Below are positions 45,683-56,595 of a stretch of 64,000 bases of DNA, one piece after another. The stretch comes from Aspidapion aeneum (taxonomy: Eukaryota; Arthropoda; Insecta; Coleoptera; Brentidae): assembly GCA_963576565.1 (NCBI GenBank), contig OY755038.1, forward strand, positions 143,196,558 to 143,260,557. Reading direction: 5' to 3'. A program made the position numbers and the translations under genes. Below the pieces are notes generated by a model. That model did no database searches and was not told the origin of the DNA. It worked only from the letters and a program-made list of their open reading frames with translations. Position 1 is the stretch's first letter. Every line of letters begins with the position of its first letter.

Positions 45683-46265
45683 CTATGTACGTACATAGTA
45701 CGTAACTTTGGGACGTAGTGTACGTACATAGTACGTACATTTTTGAACTACGTCCACATATTTACGCCGTAGGGACGCAACTTTAGCCATTATTTTCCAA
45801 TTTGTACGTACTATGGACGTACTGAAGTACGTACTATGTACGTACATTCGACGTATTTTGAACGAATGTACGTACTATGTACGTAAAAAATTCGTACTAA
45901 GTGCGTACATGGTACCCTAGAGGTGCATGGTACGTGCATAGGGCATCAAATTAAAACAAAGAAAGTGTAGGATTAGGACTAGGTATCATTTAAAATATTC
46001 CAGCTAACTGAACATTCCTTGATTTGATTTGAGGTTTGATTAAGTTTGTCTTGCTTGTTTTGGTACGCCACCTATTACCAAATTCCGTTGTTAAATTTTC
46101 GGAAGCGCATTTCTAAATCGAACGTAAATTGTACATACTATGTACGTAGCTGGTGTACGTGCTATGTACGTACATACTTGTACGTAAATTGTACGTATTG
46201 GTACTTTATTGGTCCTGCTACGTACCGACGTAAAATGGACATCAAATGTACGTCCCATGGACGAA
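45683..46265. repeat. ACGTAC-rich palindromic region
   Basis: TATGTACGTACATAGTACGT and many variants (GTACGTACTATGTACGTACA, GGACGTA) recur on both strands. Most copies centre on TACGTA. The right end CCCATGGACGAAGTGCTGTC with TGGG looks like a transposon terminus, but the matching left end was not found. Confidence 0.6.
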
Positions 46266-46269
46266 GTGC

Positions 46270-47512
46270 TGTCTGGGCATTATGAAGCCGCCATTTTGAT
46301 TTTTTTTTAATTTTAAGTAAAATTTCATAATCAGCGACCTGAAACACTCCCAAAGTTCCGAATTTGATACATATCGGTTCTTATACAGAAAAATCCGCCA
46401 TTTTCGGTCTGTCATTTTCATGTTTTTAAATTTTAGTCAAAAATTGTATTGTAACTTTAAGCGCCGTGATGTTGCAAGTTTGAGTCAAATCGGTTTTTAA
46501 ATAAGAAAGTGCCCCATTGTGGATCAGCCATTTTGATTTTTTTTTATATCGGTTTATAAATTGGATTTTAAATTTGAGTCAAAAATTGTATTGTTGCCTT
46601 AAGCGCCGCGTTGTTTCAAGTTTGAGGCAAATCGGTTTACAAATAAGAAAGTGCGCCATTGTGGAACCACCAATTTGATATTTTTAATTTAATCAAGGAC
46701 GTAAAACGCTAAAACACCCCAAAGTTCCAAATTTAATGCATATTGGTTCAAAAATGGAAAAATCCGCCATTTTGATTTTTTTTAAAGTTTATGTATATGA
46801 AACCGAGCCTGAAACACCCCAAAGTTCCGATTTTGATGCATAATGGTTCAAAAATGGGAAAATCCGCCATTTTTGATCCGCGATTTTGTTTTTTTTTTTG
46901 TTTAAGTTAAAAATAATAATATACGACCTGAAAGATCGCAAAGTTCCGAGTTTGATGCAAATTGGTTGATAAATGGGAAATCCGACAATCATAATTACCT
47001 GAAACTCCAAAAAGTTAGTAGTAATAATCAGTGACCTGAAGGATCGCAAAGTTCCGAGTTCGATGCAAATCGGTTAATAAATGGGAAATTCGCCATTTTG
47101 ATCCGCCATTTTGATTTTTTTAAAGTTTAAGTTAGAAACCATAATCAGTGACCTGAAACACCACAAAGTGCCAAACTTGATGCATATTGGTTCATAAATG
47201 GGTAGGACCGCCATTTTTGATCGGCCATTTTGATTTTTTTTAGTTTAAGTTAAAAATAATAATCAGCCACCTGAAAAATCGCAAAGTTCCAAGTTTGATG
47301 CAAATCGGTTCATAAATAATAAAATCCGATTTTTTTTAAAGTTTAAGTTAGAAATCATAATGAGCGACCTGAAACATACCAAAGTTCCGAATGTGATGGA
47401 TATTAGTTCATAAATGGGAAAGTCCGCCATTTTGTATCCGCCATTTTGATTTTTATAAATTTAAGTCGGAACTTTGGGGTGTTTAAGGTCGCTGATTATG
47501 ATTTCTAACTTA
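46270..47512. repeat. GCCATTTTGATTTTTT satellite-like array
   Basis: About ten units of 110-125 bp contain CCGCCATTTTGATTTTTTT, TAATCAGCGACCTGAAACA and CAAAGTTCCGAATTTGATGC. The last unit (from about 47455) runs in reverse. Same superfamily as 16930-19030. Confidence 0.8.
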
Positions 47513-48220
47513 TGTGGCCAATTAAATTGCGTTGGGTGACATTTGTGGCAAACTAAAAGGCGTGCTCCCCACTAGCTAGCCCTACACAACCCTTCAATCC
47601 GACTGAGTTAGTTATTAACTTTATTTAACTATGATTATATATAAATTTATATAATATAAAAATACCATTTTGTTTATTCTTTTAGTCCTCGTTTTTATTC
47701 CTTGTTTATCTCCCATTTACAAAAGTGCATAACTCGTATTATTTTATCTTCTCCTTATCAAATTAATAAAGATATCAAAGTGGGCCAATATCCTCCAAAA
47801 TAAACATAAGCGAATGGAATGTTCATCTAAATGTTTTCTTCCTGTGACTGAAATCATTTGTGATGCGGCAACGCCGCCATTCCCCAGCAGAACAGCTGTT
47901 TATTTTCATGAACGTCAAAGAAAATTATGAAATTTTACAGATAAACAAAACAATCAAAAGTTTTAATGTGATTTTTCCCGAAACCTGTGATCTCAAATTC
48001 CGATTAGAATGCCCAAATAATACGATGTGCGCAGTGTCCACAGTAATTCGATGGAATGCCTTAACTTTCAGGTAACTTTCTGGACACTATATAACCTCCA
48101 AACCTAGCTCTATAAAATACCCTTAATGTGTGTACAGAAAGACGAGTCGAAGAGCCTTGATTATTTACCTAAATAAACAAATATGTAACGTTGCCTTAAA
48201 CGTAAAAATGATACGTTACA
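47513..48220 (-). repeat. Putative 3' LTR of Z (708 bp)
   Basis: On the minus strand it starts TGTAACGTATCATTTTTACG directly after the polypurine tract and ends GCAATTTAATTGGCCACA where the satellite array stops. The TG..CA ends fit, but there is no second copy for confirmation. Confidence 0.45.
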
Positions 48221-48222
48221 TA

Positions 48223-48235
48223 ATCCCCCCCAACT
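48223..48235 (-). other. Polypurine tract of Z
   Basis: Minus strand AAGTTGGGGGGGA lies just before the TGTAACG start of the putative LTR. Confidence 0.6.
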
Positions 48236-48258
48236 TCAAGACGATTAACCTAAAAAGG

Positions 48259-48720
48259 TTAATCGGAGAGGTCCGCTGCCGACTTAAGGTCTTTGGCATG
48301 CCAGCTCCCTGGTAGTACTTTCCCCGATGGTTCCTGAAGCTCAAATATCCAAGGAGAAATTTTATTCCTAATCACATAAGGACCAACGAATTTCGGTGCT
48401 AACTTCTTCGAGAAAAACTTCGCAGCATCTGACAACACATAATTCTTCTTCCAAACACGCTGACCCACAACAAAGTTGGGTACCCTTGTACGCAAATTAT
48501 ACTGAACCACGTTTTTCTCTTCCGCCACCTCTAACCTTCTCTTAACATCCGCATAGAGCTTCCGGAAACCTTCGTTCTTACTTTCAGCTGCAGTTTGTAC
48601 ACCATTCTTTTCAGATAACAAAACTGGGTTGGAGTAATCTTTTCCTGACAGACACATATTCCTACCACCCAGGAGACATCCTGGTTGTCTCATGGGTTGC
48701 AGTACGAATCGCGCAGGCAA
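48259..48720 (-). pseudogene. Z integrase C-terminal part
   Basis: Reads VVQYNLRTRVPNFVVGQRVW followed by FFSKKLAPKFVGPYVIRNKI and ELQEPSGKVLPGSWHAKDLK. KFVGPYVI is the GPY/F module found at the end of many Ty3/Gypsy integrases; the GSWHAKDLK tail is likewise typical. It is frameshifted relative to the catalytic core at about 48700. Confidence 0.75.
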
Positions 48721-49275
48721 GTTTATGTATTTGTTCGTCCCACTTCCTGTGGTTGTCTTTCACATAACAACATAACATGGTTTTTAACGTACGATTCGTC
48801 CTTTCTGTTGGATTCGCTCTGGGGTGATAATACGGATTATACTGAATTTTAACCTGATAACTCTCAGCGAAACGTTTAAACTCATTACTTTTGTACTGAG
48901 GTCCATTATCACAAAGTATCAACGGGGTACTCCGAAGACCATAAATACTTGCTCCTCAAGATGCTTGACAACAGCTTGAGTAGGGCCTGTTCGCATTGGA
49001 GAAACTAAGGAAAACTTACTCAAATAGTCCGTAACGACGAGAATCCAGCAATTACCCTTTGTCGAACGAGGTAGGGGTCCACATAAATCTGTTGAAATAA
49101 TTTCCCAAGGACGAGTTGGTTTTGGGTGAGATATCATCTGATCAGATACACCTTGTGTATCACCTTTATGAGCTGCACAGACAAAGCATTTCTTTAGAAA
49201 AGTTGCCACGTACTGGCGCATTTTTGGCCAATAATATTTTTCTGCCAGTCTGTGGAAGGTTTTATACACACCCAT
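48662..49275 (-). pseudogene. Z integrase catalytic core
   Basis: Two pieces. 48919-49275 has the end of the zinc-binding region (CFVCAAHK) and ISTDLCGPLPRSTKGNCWIL with the first catalytic Asp. 48662-48922 has ILCDNGPQYKSNEFKRF with the second Asp and HPRANPTERTNRTLKTML with the Glu. The D-D-35-E triad is thus visible but split by a frameshift near 48920. The HH half of the HHCC finger lies upstream, beyond a stop at 49342. Confidence 0.8.
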
Positions 49276-49341
49276 ATGTCCTGCGGTAGGAGGATCGTAA
49301 GCTTCTCCAATAATTCTACGCCTATGATCTTTGGAAACTAC

Positions 49342-49812
49342 CTATTTCCAATATTCGTTAGATGGTGAAAGTTGAGGGTATTCTTGTTTGACATATTTAT
49401 ACAACTTATTATCAGTGTATCTCCAATTCATGAATTTTAGTGGTGATTCTACGTCCCTCTTTACCATCTTTTGGTACCATCGATCTTTAATTGCTGTTGA
49501 AACGTCTCTGGGCTGCGAAATTGTATCAATCATAGGTACTGCGCGAGACAACATGTCCGGGACAACTAAATCTTTCCCTTTCCGATGGATTACTTCAAAG
49601 TCGTATTGCTGCAGTTTTACAGACCAACGAGTAAGTCTTCCACTGGGCTCTTTCAAGCTATGAAGCCATTTTAAGCTAAAATGATCTGTTATGACCTTAA
49701 ATGAGATCCCCCCAATATAAGGCCGGAGCTTCTCTATCGCCCAAACCAATGCCAAACATTCCCGCTCGGTGGTCGTGTAAACACGTTCTTGCTTAGTCAA
49801 AGATCGATTCAA
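49342..49812 (-). pseudogene. Z RNase H C-terminal part and linker
   Basis: Reads NRSLTKQERVYTTTERECLA, then LVWAIEKLRPYIGGISFKVI, TDHFSLKWL and HRKGKDLVVPDMLSR, the standard Ty3/Gypsy RNase H sequence (S..L...E..Y...E.E.LA..; TDH..L..L; N/D.LSR). It is separated from its N-terminal strand at 49846 by a TAG codon and closes with another TAG at 49342. Confidence 0.8.
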
Positions 49813-49845
49813 ATAGCATATGACTTTGTCTCCCTCAGGATAAGG

Positions 49846-50487
49846 CTACGTTAAACATGCTCCTATTCCATATCCTGATGCGTCTGTTTGAATGACAAAT
49901 TCCTTGCTATAATCTGGACATGTAAGAATCGGTGCAGTCAATAAAAGTTCCTTAATCTTAATAAATGCTTTTTCGCAGTCTGGAGTCCAATCGAACTTTT
50001 GATTTTTCTTAGTTAGAGCTGTAATTGGAGCTATTATCGCTGAAAAATTCTCTATGAAACGGCTATACCAGGAAATTGTACCTACAACTCTACGGACTTC
50101 TCTGACAGTTCTTGGCCTCTGGAGCTCTAACATGGCTCTAATTTTATTCGGGTCAACTCGGATGCCTCGACGGTCCACTACGAATCCTAAATAAGTCATT
50201 TCTGGCCTACACAGTTGGCATTTTTCCCAACTTACCGTTATCTTTGCATTCTGCAATCTTCGTAGGACTTCCTCAAGAATTCTAAGATGTTCAGAAAAGC
50301 TCTGTGTGACAATTACGAGGTCATCGAGATATACGTACACGTAGGGGTCTAAGTCATTTCCTGTGATGTTATCTATGAGTCTCTGCCAAGTTGCAGGTGC
50401 ATTATGAAGACCAAAAGGTAAACGCTTAAATTGGAAGAGACCTCGTCGACAGATGAATGCTGTTAGTGGCTTCGATGATTCTTCCAT
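49846..50487 (-). pseudogene. Z reverse transcriptase (palm/thumb) and RNase H start
   Basis: Contains FQFKRLPFGLHNAPATWQRL (RT block 4), YVYVYLDDLVIVTQ (YLDD catalytic site), then EKCQLCRPEMTYLGFVVDRR and the thumb. It goes on to KEFVIQTDASGYGIGACLT, the first Asp of RNase H. In the ancestor it was continuous with 50544-51311; a stop in the block-3 sequence (near 50504) and a frameshift near 50555 separate them. Confidence 0.85.
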
Positions 50488-50543
50488 TGGTACTTGCCAT
50501 TAAGCGCTTTTGATATCTAAAGTTGACAAGTATTTAGCATCTT

Positions 50544-51311
50544 TCAACTTGTCAAGAGTCTCGGATACGAGGGTAAATCATAACAATCACGCGCCGTCAC
50601 TGAGTTCAATTTGCGGTAGTCTACGCAGAACCGATATTTCTTTGTGTTTTTCTTTTGTACCATTACCACTGGTGAAGCCCATGAACTACTACTCCGTTCT
50701 ATTACATCTAGTTTTAGCATTTCGTCGATTTCGTCATCAATAAGTTTTTGAATGACCGGTGAGACCTTATATGAACGCGGCGCTGCATCTGTTGTAATCT
50801 TGTGTTCTACCCTGTCTGTACAGCCTAATGAGTCACCCATAATAGTCTTATATTTATCGACCAATTCCTCTAGTCGTTCTGATTCATAAGGCGTAAGAGT
50901 AGTTTGTTGGTCTGATGTTTCTAAAGAACAAATCACATCTTTATTATCGGCAAAGTGCCACTCATTAGTACTTAAGTTCGGTACTATCCTCATCGAAATC
51001 CAAAAATCTAATCCCAAAATCAAAGTGTGCGGCAGCTCAGGAACGACGACGACCTCTATTAACCTAAATTTATCCTGAACTCGCATAGGAAGCTGCACTG
51101 TTCCAATACTACTCGTGCTTTGACCATTTGCCACAATACAACTCGTCTTCTTCGTCGTATCAAGTGAAAAACCAAACCTCTCGATGATTGACCAACCATG
51201 ATTCCCTAAATGGGTACTTGAAGCCCCGGAATCCAAGAAACCTAATAACTTATTTCCGAGCACATCCACTTCTAAATAAGGCCTCTCATCTTTACGAGCA
51301 TGACTTATCAC
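50544..51311 (-). pseudogene. Z protease and N-terminal RT
   Basis: Residues about 10-40 hold LEVDVLGNKLLGFLDSGASS, with the D-S-G-A protease active site, and a second strand pattern ELPHTLILGLDFW. From about residue 175 it reads IDEMLKLDVIERSSSSWASP and VVMVQKKNTKKYRFCVDYRK, the RT fingers. The frame is lost just after RDCYDLPSYPR. Confidence 0.85.
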
Positions 51312-51442
51312 ATAATCTAAAATGTACGTTAGCCTATCGGTCGATGCTTGTTCAGGCTTACTCGAAGGTCGACCGCCTACGAGCGCCTGGGTCCGTTTCC
51401 CTGACGATTACAATTACGACATTCTCTGACTGTTACCCCTGC

Positions 51443-53132
51443 CTAACCACACGAATAACACTGCTTACCTCTAGGTAATGCGCACCCGATTGCCATGTGC
51501 CCTGTTTGGTTGCATCTATAACAAACAACGTCCCTGTTCCTACCAGGTCTAACACCCTGTGGTGGTTGTACATCTCTGTCATTTGCACTAGACTGACCAC
51601 TAGCTGGTTGTTGCCTATCTCTATCAGCTCTAGCAGCGAAACTGCTTGCTGGCTGCTGCATATCTCTGTTAAATCTATTATCAGGAATATTCAAATTCTG
51701 TTGATTTGATGTCCCGGCACCTGATATTTGAATTGCATCAACCCCTGTTGGGAAATCGTCAATATCGCTCTCTACGTCAACGTAGGCCAAGTCAGGTTCA
51801 ATAGATTGGTTTCTTCTAGGAGTAAAATTCTCCTCCTCTAACCCATCTCTCTGGTCTATTCTACGACACAAATCTTTTAAATGTGATAGGCTATTGACCT
51901 CAGTAGCAATCAACCCTTTCTTATAAATGTCCGCGATATTTCTGAAGACTTTAGCTAATTTTGCCTCTTCGGAAACAGGACAGCCAAGTCTTTGGAAGTA
52001 TGTGTTCATGACAGCAATGTAAGTCCCTATAGACTCTCCAGGGCCTTGTTTACGTTTTTGAATTTCCTTCAGTAGCTTCTCGCCATATGAAGAAGGAAGA
52101 TACTCTGCCATGAACCTCTGTTCCAGCTGTTCCCATGTATGGACTTCTCTACGAACATCTTTATAAAAAGTATAGGCTGACTTTTCAAAAAGATCAATGC
52201 CTGAGTTCAGTAGAACCTTTTTGCTAACTCCTCTCGCCTGACTTAACTCGTCCACTCTCTCAAAAAATGCGGTGACGGAGATCGTACCCCTCTCGCCTGT
52301 AAACTTAAGGTTCCATTTATGCGGAGGTACAGGTGCAACATGATATGAAGTACTAGGATCACTTGACATTGGTACTGGTATTGGTGCAATGCTACTTTGG
52401 AGGGCAGCTAAACTCAAAGGAACAGTAGACGGTTGTTGATAGAGAAAAGCTGATGCACCGTCATTCTTGATCAGCATTGGGGGTGGTGCTTGTATTGGTG
52501 TTTGAGTCGGGTTTGTAAGCACTTGCACTTGCAATGGAGCAATGACCGACGGTTGGTTTGTTGGCTGTCCTCTGCGTGCTCGAGTGCTGTGGTTGCGGGA
52601 AATGAGACTGGTTTGGTGTGTTGCCAGCATTTGTTGAGTGGTCTGAGCTTCGACTCGTTGATTGGGTTTCAGATGCTTCATTATCATCTGAGGTCACGCC
52701 AACTCTTAGCAGATCTGTTGCTTGGCTCTGCAATCTCCCAATCAAACTCAAGGTTTCCGCAACCAGTATGCCTTTCGTTTGACTTTCTTCAAAGTTGGAC
52801 GGATTCATGTTGTTAATCCTGGCTAGCACGTGTTCCAACCTTACAGCGATTTTTCTAAACTCTTCCCCTTTACTCGTACCAGAGAACTTCTCTACCAGCG
52901 GTACCAGACTATCAAGCTTCTTCATGCAGCTAAAAGCATCTTGGCCAAATTTAAAGGGATACGGAGGGTATCTCATACTTGCATCGGTCTTTTCTCTTTG
53001 TTTGATCAGTATAAGCTGTTGTTTCATCTCTTCCACCGATCCAATGGCTATGCCTCTCCATGTTAATTCGTAGATTAACTCGTCCTTGACTAAGTACCTT
53101 ATGTCCGACAACCGACTCAAAGAAATAGCCAT
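51443..53132 (-). pseudogene. Z gag polyprotein, frameshifted
   Basis: The N-terminal frame (52461-53132) starts MAISLSRLSDIRYLVKDELI and passes into a Ser/Thr/Gln-rich linker. The second frame (51443-52687) holds the capsid: WNLKFTGERGTISVTAFFER, YTFYKDVRREVHTWEQLEQR and EIQKRKQGPGESIGTYI, the retrotransposon gag pattern. It ends in a zinc knuckle CYRCNQTGHMAIGC (CX2CX4HX4C). A second CX2C start (CYSCG) is cut by a TAG and its usual His position reads Val beyond the stop. The frameshift falls at about 52540-52680. Gag forms the particle that packages element RNA. Confidence 0.8.
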
Positions 53133-53669
53133 GGTGCCTTTTATATTAAAACTTTAAACTTTAAAACTCTTAATTATACCTCCCAATTATAAAACTAAAC
53201 CACGCAATAACAATCACAAAGTTCACTTTAAAGTCACTAGTGAAAGTCACTATAAATTTTCTCACAAATGTAGAGAATATAAAACTTAAATACGGGCAGA
53301 CGCGAACAAAACCGACAAACACCGGAGCAGTAAGAAAATAAAATTTATTTGCATTTAAAAATGTAATCATAGTTTATATTAATTATTTGCACAACCAACT
53401 ACGACGTCCAACCTTGCAGAGAGAAATAACTACTTAAATCCAAAATTAGAATTAACAAGTAGCCATAAAAAATAAAAAAAAATAAATAAAAGGGAGACAA
53501 GAGTTTTGGCAGTGTTCAGGTCTTATGTTCCACTCCTGCGTGAGTAAAACCCTAAAAAAAATAATTGCGCTTATCCTAGCTGAACTGGATTAAAATAAAG
53601 TTAAGTGATGTTTGTTTACCTCAGCAACCGAATAGGTAAATTTATCACTAAATGGAACGTACAACGTAC
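53133..53669. other. Upstream region of Z, origin unclear
   Basis: This may be the 5' untranslated part of Z. It has no match to the putative 3' LTR and no clear primer-binding site. AACGTACAACGTACAAC sits at the junction with element A. Confidence 0.4.
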
Positions 53670-54031
53670 AACATTAGACCTTCGGTTTCCCTGGTTAGAC
53701 CGCTTTGTTTTAAGAACAGACAGGACGAGTTCGAATCGGCAGCTTCTTGTCTGAGTCCTGCTGCATATCTACCATGTAATACCTTGGAGTTCCATTGTTC
53801 TTCCCAAGGTGTGGCCGTCTCATTTTGTTCCCTTTCAGAGAGGTTAAGTGGTGTATAGCCTTTGTCCTCTCTTGCGATTGCTATGTGCAGTGCATCAGTG
53901 CTTTCCATAAAAAATTTCCTTAATGATTTTTTTTGTCTTAGGTGCCCATTTCGGAGCGAGATCAGCCCCCCTTCCTCCGCGGTTTCTGGAGATGTACAAT
54001 CTGGCGACAGAAGAATTTGGATGCAGTGCAC
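53648..54031 (-). pseudogene. A1 ORF, region after the RT, out of frame
   Basis: Reads GGLISLRNGHLRQKKSLRKF, DALHIAIAREDKGYTPLNLS and EEQWNSKVLHGRYAAGLRQE, homologous residue by residue to copy C. Compared with C, a G run near 53965 has six rather than five bases, which shifts the frame. The last eight codons are foreign sequence beyond the truncation. Confidence 0.75.
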
Positions 54032-55757
54032 GGAACGAGGTAAGTGTTGTTCTTATAGAACGGTCCAAAGCTTGTAGGTCGGTTTCACTCCATTTTAGCA
54101 CTCCAAAAGTAGCTGTAACGACAGGGATTGCCCATGTGTTTATAGCAATGATGGAGTTTCGGGCGTTAAGTTCTGTTTTTAGCAGCAGCTTGAGTCTTCG
54201 CTGTAGCTCCTTTTTCACCCTGTCTTTCATTTCTGCAGCATCTATATTTAAAGCTTGTTGGAACCCCAGGTACTTGTATGTTGCTCTTCCTGTGTTGTTT
54301 ATTAGAGTGCCATCCATTAGTTCTGTACTCTCACCTTCTTGAATTTTCCCTTTCTCTACATGTAGTACTGCGCATTTATCAAGCCCGAACTCCATTCTGA
54401 TTGATCGACTGAACAACGCCACAAGCTCCAGCTGTCCTTGGAGCTGACTTTTTCCTTTTGCGTAGCATTTAAAGTCATCCATGTATAGTGAATGTGAGAG
54501 CCTCACTCCATTTGGTCTGCCGATATTATAACCGTAAGTGCTGTTGTTAATAATATGACTTAGTGGGTTCAGTGCTAGGCAGAACCATAACGGACTGAGG
54601 CTATCACCCTGAAATATTCCCCGTTGGATACTTAGATGTTCAGTGCAATATTCGACATCACCTGCCTTTACCCTTAAGCATGTTCTCCATTGTGCCATCG
54701 CGTGCTCAAGGACTCTGAAGGTATTAGCGCTTATCTTGTAGATCTGTAGAACCTTTAGGAGCCAACTATGCGGAACGGAATCAAATGCTTTCTGATAATC
54801 GATCCATGCTACTGATAAGTTACGTTGTTTTACTCTGGCTTGGTTGGTAGCAATGGCGTCGATTACAAGTAGTTCTCTGGTTCCTTGAGATCCTCGCTTA
54901 CAGCCTTTTTGTTCCATTCCCATAAGGTTATGTCTTTTTATGTGAATCTCCATTTTTCTAGCGAGAATCGTCGTAAAGAGCTTATACAGGGTAGGGAGAC
55001 AGGTTATTGGTCGAAAGTTTTTTGGGTGGGAGATGTCTGGCTTTTTGGGCAGCATTGTTGTTAATCCGGTTGTGAGAAATTCAGGTAGTAGTTCTGGTGT
55101 TAAAAGAAAATCATTAAAATATGTCTTTAGTTTTGAATGAGTAGCTGTGAACTGTTTCCACCAATAGTTTTGTATTTTATCCGGCCCAGGAATTTTCCAG
55201 TTAGGTGCTGTTTTAATTGCATTCGAAACATCGGCTTCCGTCACTACGATGTCATCCATATTGGGAACATCTTTACACAGTTCTTCAATTTGTTTGATGA
55301 AGTACGCACCTGGGTCATGATCGACTGGATAAGTCCAGATTTTTTTCCAGAACTCTAGCATTTCTTCGGCGTCTGGTGGTTTATTTTCGGTCTTCACATT
55401 TTCTTGTACCTGCCTGTAAAATAATCCTTGGCTTTCATTGAACATTTTATTGTCCTTGAATTTTTTTGTTCTTTTATTGTACCTTCGGATTCTGGCGCCC
55501 AGCGCTTTTGCTTTCTGCTTTAATGTATCCATGTACTCGGAAAGCTTTCTTTGATAGTCTGGAGCCGATTTTTTTATTTTGGCTTGCTTAAGGATTGGTG
55601 TGATTTTCTTTTGAAGCTTTTTTGTCACTTCTTTTGGACTTTTGGTGAAGGCCTCAATTTTCCCTATTACTTTTCTTATGTTGGTTATTTTGTTTTCCAC
55701 TCTTTTTTTCCAGGGGGGGGGTCGTTTCTGTTTCTTTTTGTTTATTTTGTGTAACAT
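53895..55757 (-). pseudogene. A1 reverse transcriptase part of the R4-like ORF
   Basis: After a lysine-rich linker come WKIPGPDKIQNYWWKQF, LPKKPDISHPKNFRPITCLP, WIDYQKAFDSVPHSWLLKVL and GIFQGDSLSPLWFCLALNPL, then SLYMDDFKCYAKG with the catalytic YMDD. The combination YWWK, GDSLSPLWFCLALNPLS and YMDD marks the R4/Dong lineage of site-prone elements with a restriction-like endonuclease. The reading frame starts at a frameshift in a C9 run (55715-55723 region) that separates it from the N-terminal part, and is lost again near 53965. Confidence 0.85.
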
Positions 55758-56595
55758 TTAATTTTTTATTTTTTGTTTCAGGTCTGACAGTGTCGATTAC
55801 CGTAGCCGCAGCGCAGTACACAAGCTCGTGAATATCAGTAATGGACTCACATCGTTCAACATAGCGGGTGAGGATATGGTTAATTGAGGTCACAGCGTTT
55901 TTTATCACAGGTGAGTACCCAAGTTTTCTTAGGACAGGCCTTTGACATGGGTCTGTTCGTTGATAAGTAAACAGAAGTTCATTGAGTTTTTTTTCCAGAC
56001 TGTCATCATGCATCGGTCCTACAACTGGCTCCTCGAGGGATTCCGGTTCCAGTTGGTTTGCAGTGCCCACTGCTTTTGGGTTGATCGTCGTATTATTTGA
56101 TGGTATATCGTCTTGTTGTGGTGCCATTAGTGCATCGACCTCGCTTCGCAGGGTCTGAATTTCGGCCTCAGATATTGCTTTCCTGCGCATGATTGATCTT
56201 AATTGGTCGGAGAGTCTTTGTGCAGTTATCTGTGGGTTGGGATATATTTCGTGCCATACTCTGTGGAGTTCGTCTCGGTAAAGTGTTTTTTGTGTTTCGT
56301 TTTTTGTTGCTTGGTGGTACGCGCGTACGAGGTTAATGTTCATCTCTCTTGTCCAGCGCGTACGCCCTCCTGGTCGAGCCGGGTCGACGGGTCGCTGAGA
56401 GTCAGCGTCCAAGTCTTCGGCTTGTTCTTCATTATTCCTAGGACTTCTGGGCCTTACGGTTCCGTTTCGCAGAGTAGTGCCGTTCGCTTCACTTTCATCT
56501 GCTAGGGCTTGGTCAGGTCTTCCCCCAGATGTAAGCCCAGCATCGGGGGCGGGTTCCGAGGCTTCTTCATTATCGAGAGCATTTCGAAATCTCAT
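55654..56595 (-). pseudogene. A1 N-terminal part of the R4-like ORF
   Basis: Starts MRFRNALDNEEASEPAPDAG. Residues about 75-135 hold GRTRWTREMNINLVRAYHQA, HRVWHEIYPNPQITAQRLSD and QLRSIMRR, a Myb/SANT-like DNA-binding pattern (W...M...L......; W...YP...IT...L..Q...I). R2- and R4-group proteins commonly carry zinc-finger or Myb motifs here to bind target DNA. The last codons after the C run are out of frame. A2 carries the same segment with one visible substitution (Y-H to Y-L). Confidence 0.75.

Larger units (their letters stand above)
47513..53640 (-). mobile_element. Ty3/Gypsy-type LTR retrotransposon Z, degenerate
   Basis: Minus-strand order is gag (51443-53132), protease and RT (50544-51311, 49846-50487), RNase H (49342-49812), integrase (48259-49275), polypurine tract, then a putative 3' LTR (47513-48220). 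RT before integrase places it in Ty3/Gypsy. At least four in-frame stops and several frameshifts make it defective. No 5' LTR matching 47513-48220 was found upstream of gag. The upstream end meets R4-like element A at about 53670. No envelope gene is present. Confidence 0.8.

Noticed and set aside
47860..48075. 71-codon plus-strand frame ending at a GTAACT donor-like site
   Set aside because: It reads protein-like (ENYEILQINKTIKSFNVIFP) but lies antisense within the putative Z LTR, with no recognised family.
55764..55785. TTTTTTGTTTCAG as a splice acceptor, also at 62288
   Set aside because: It is antisense to the R4-like ORF (Lys/Gln/Asn codons) and duplicated with it; coincidence.
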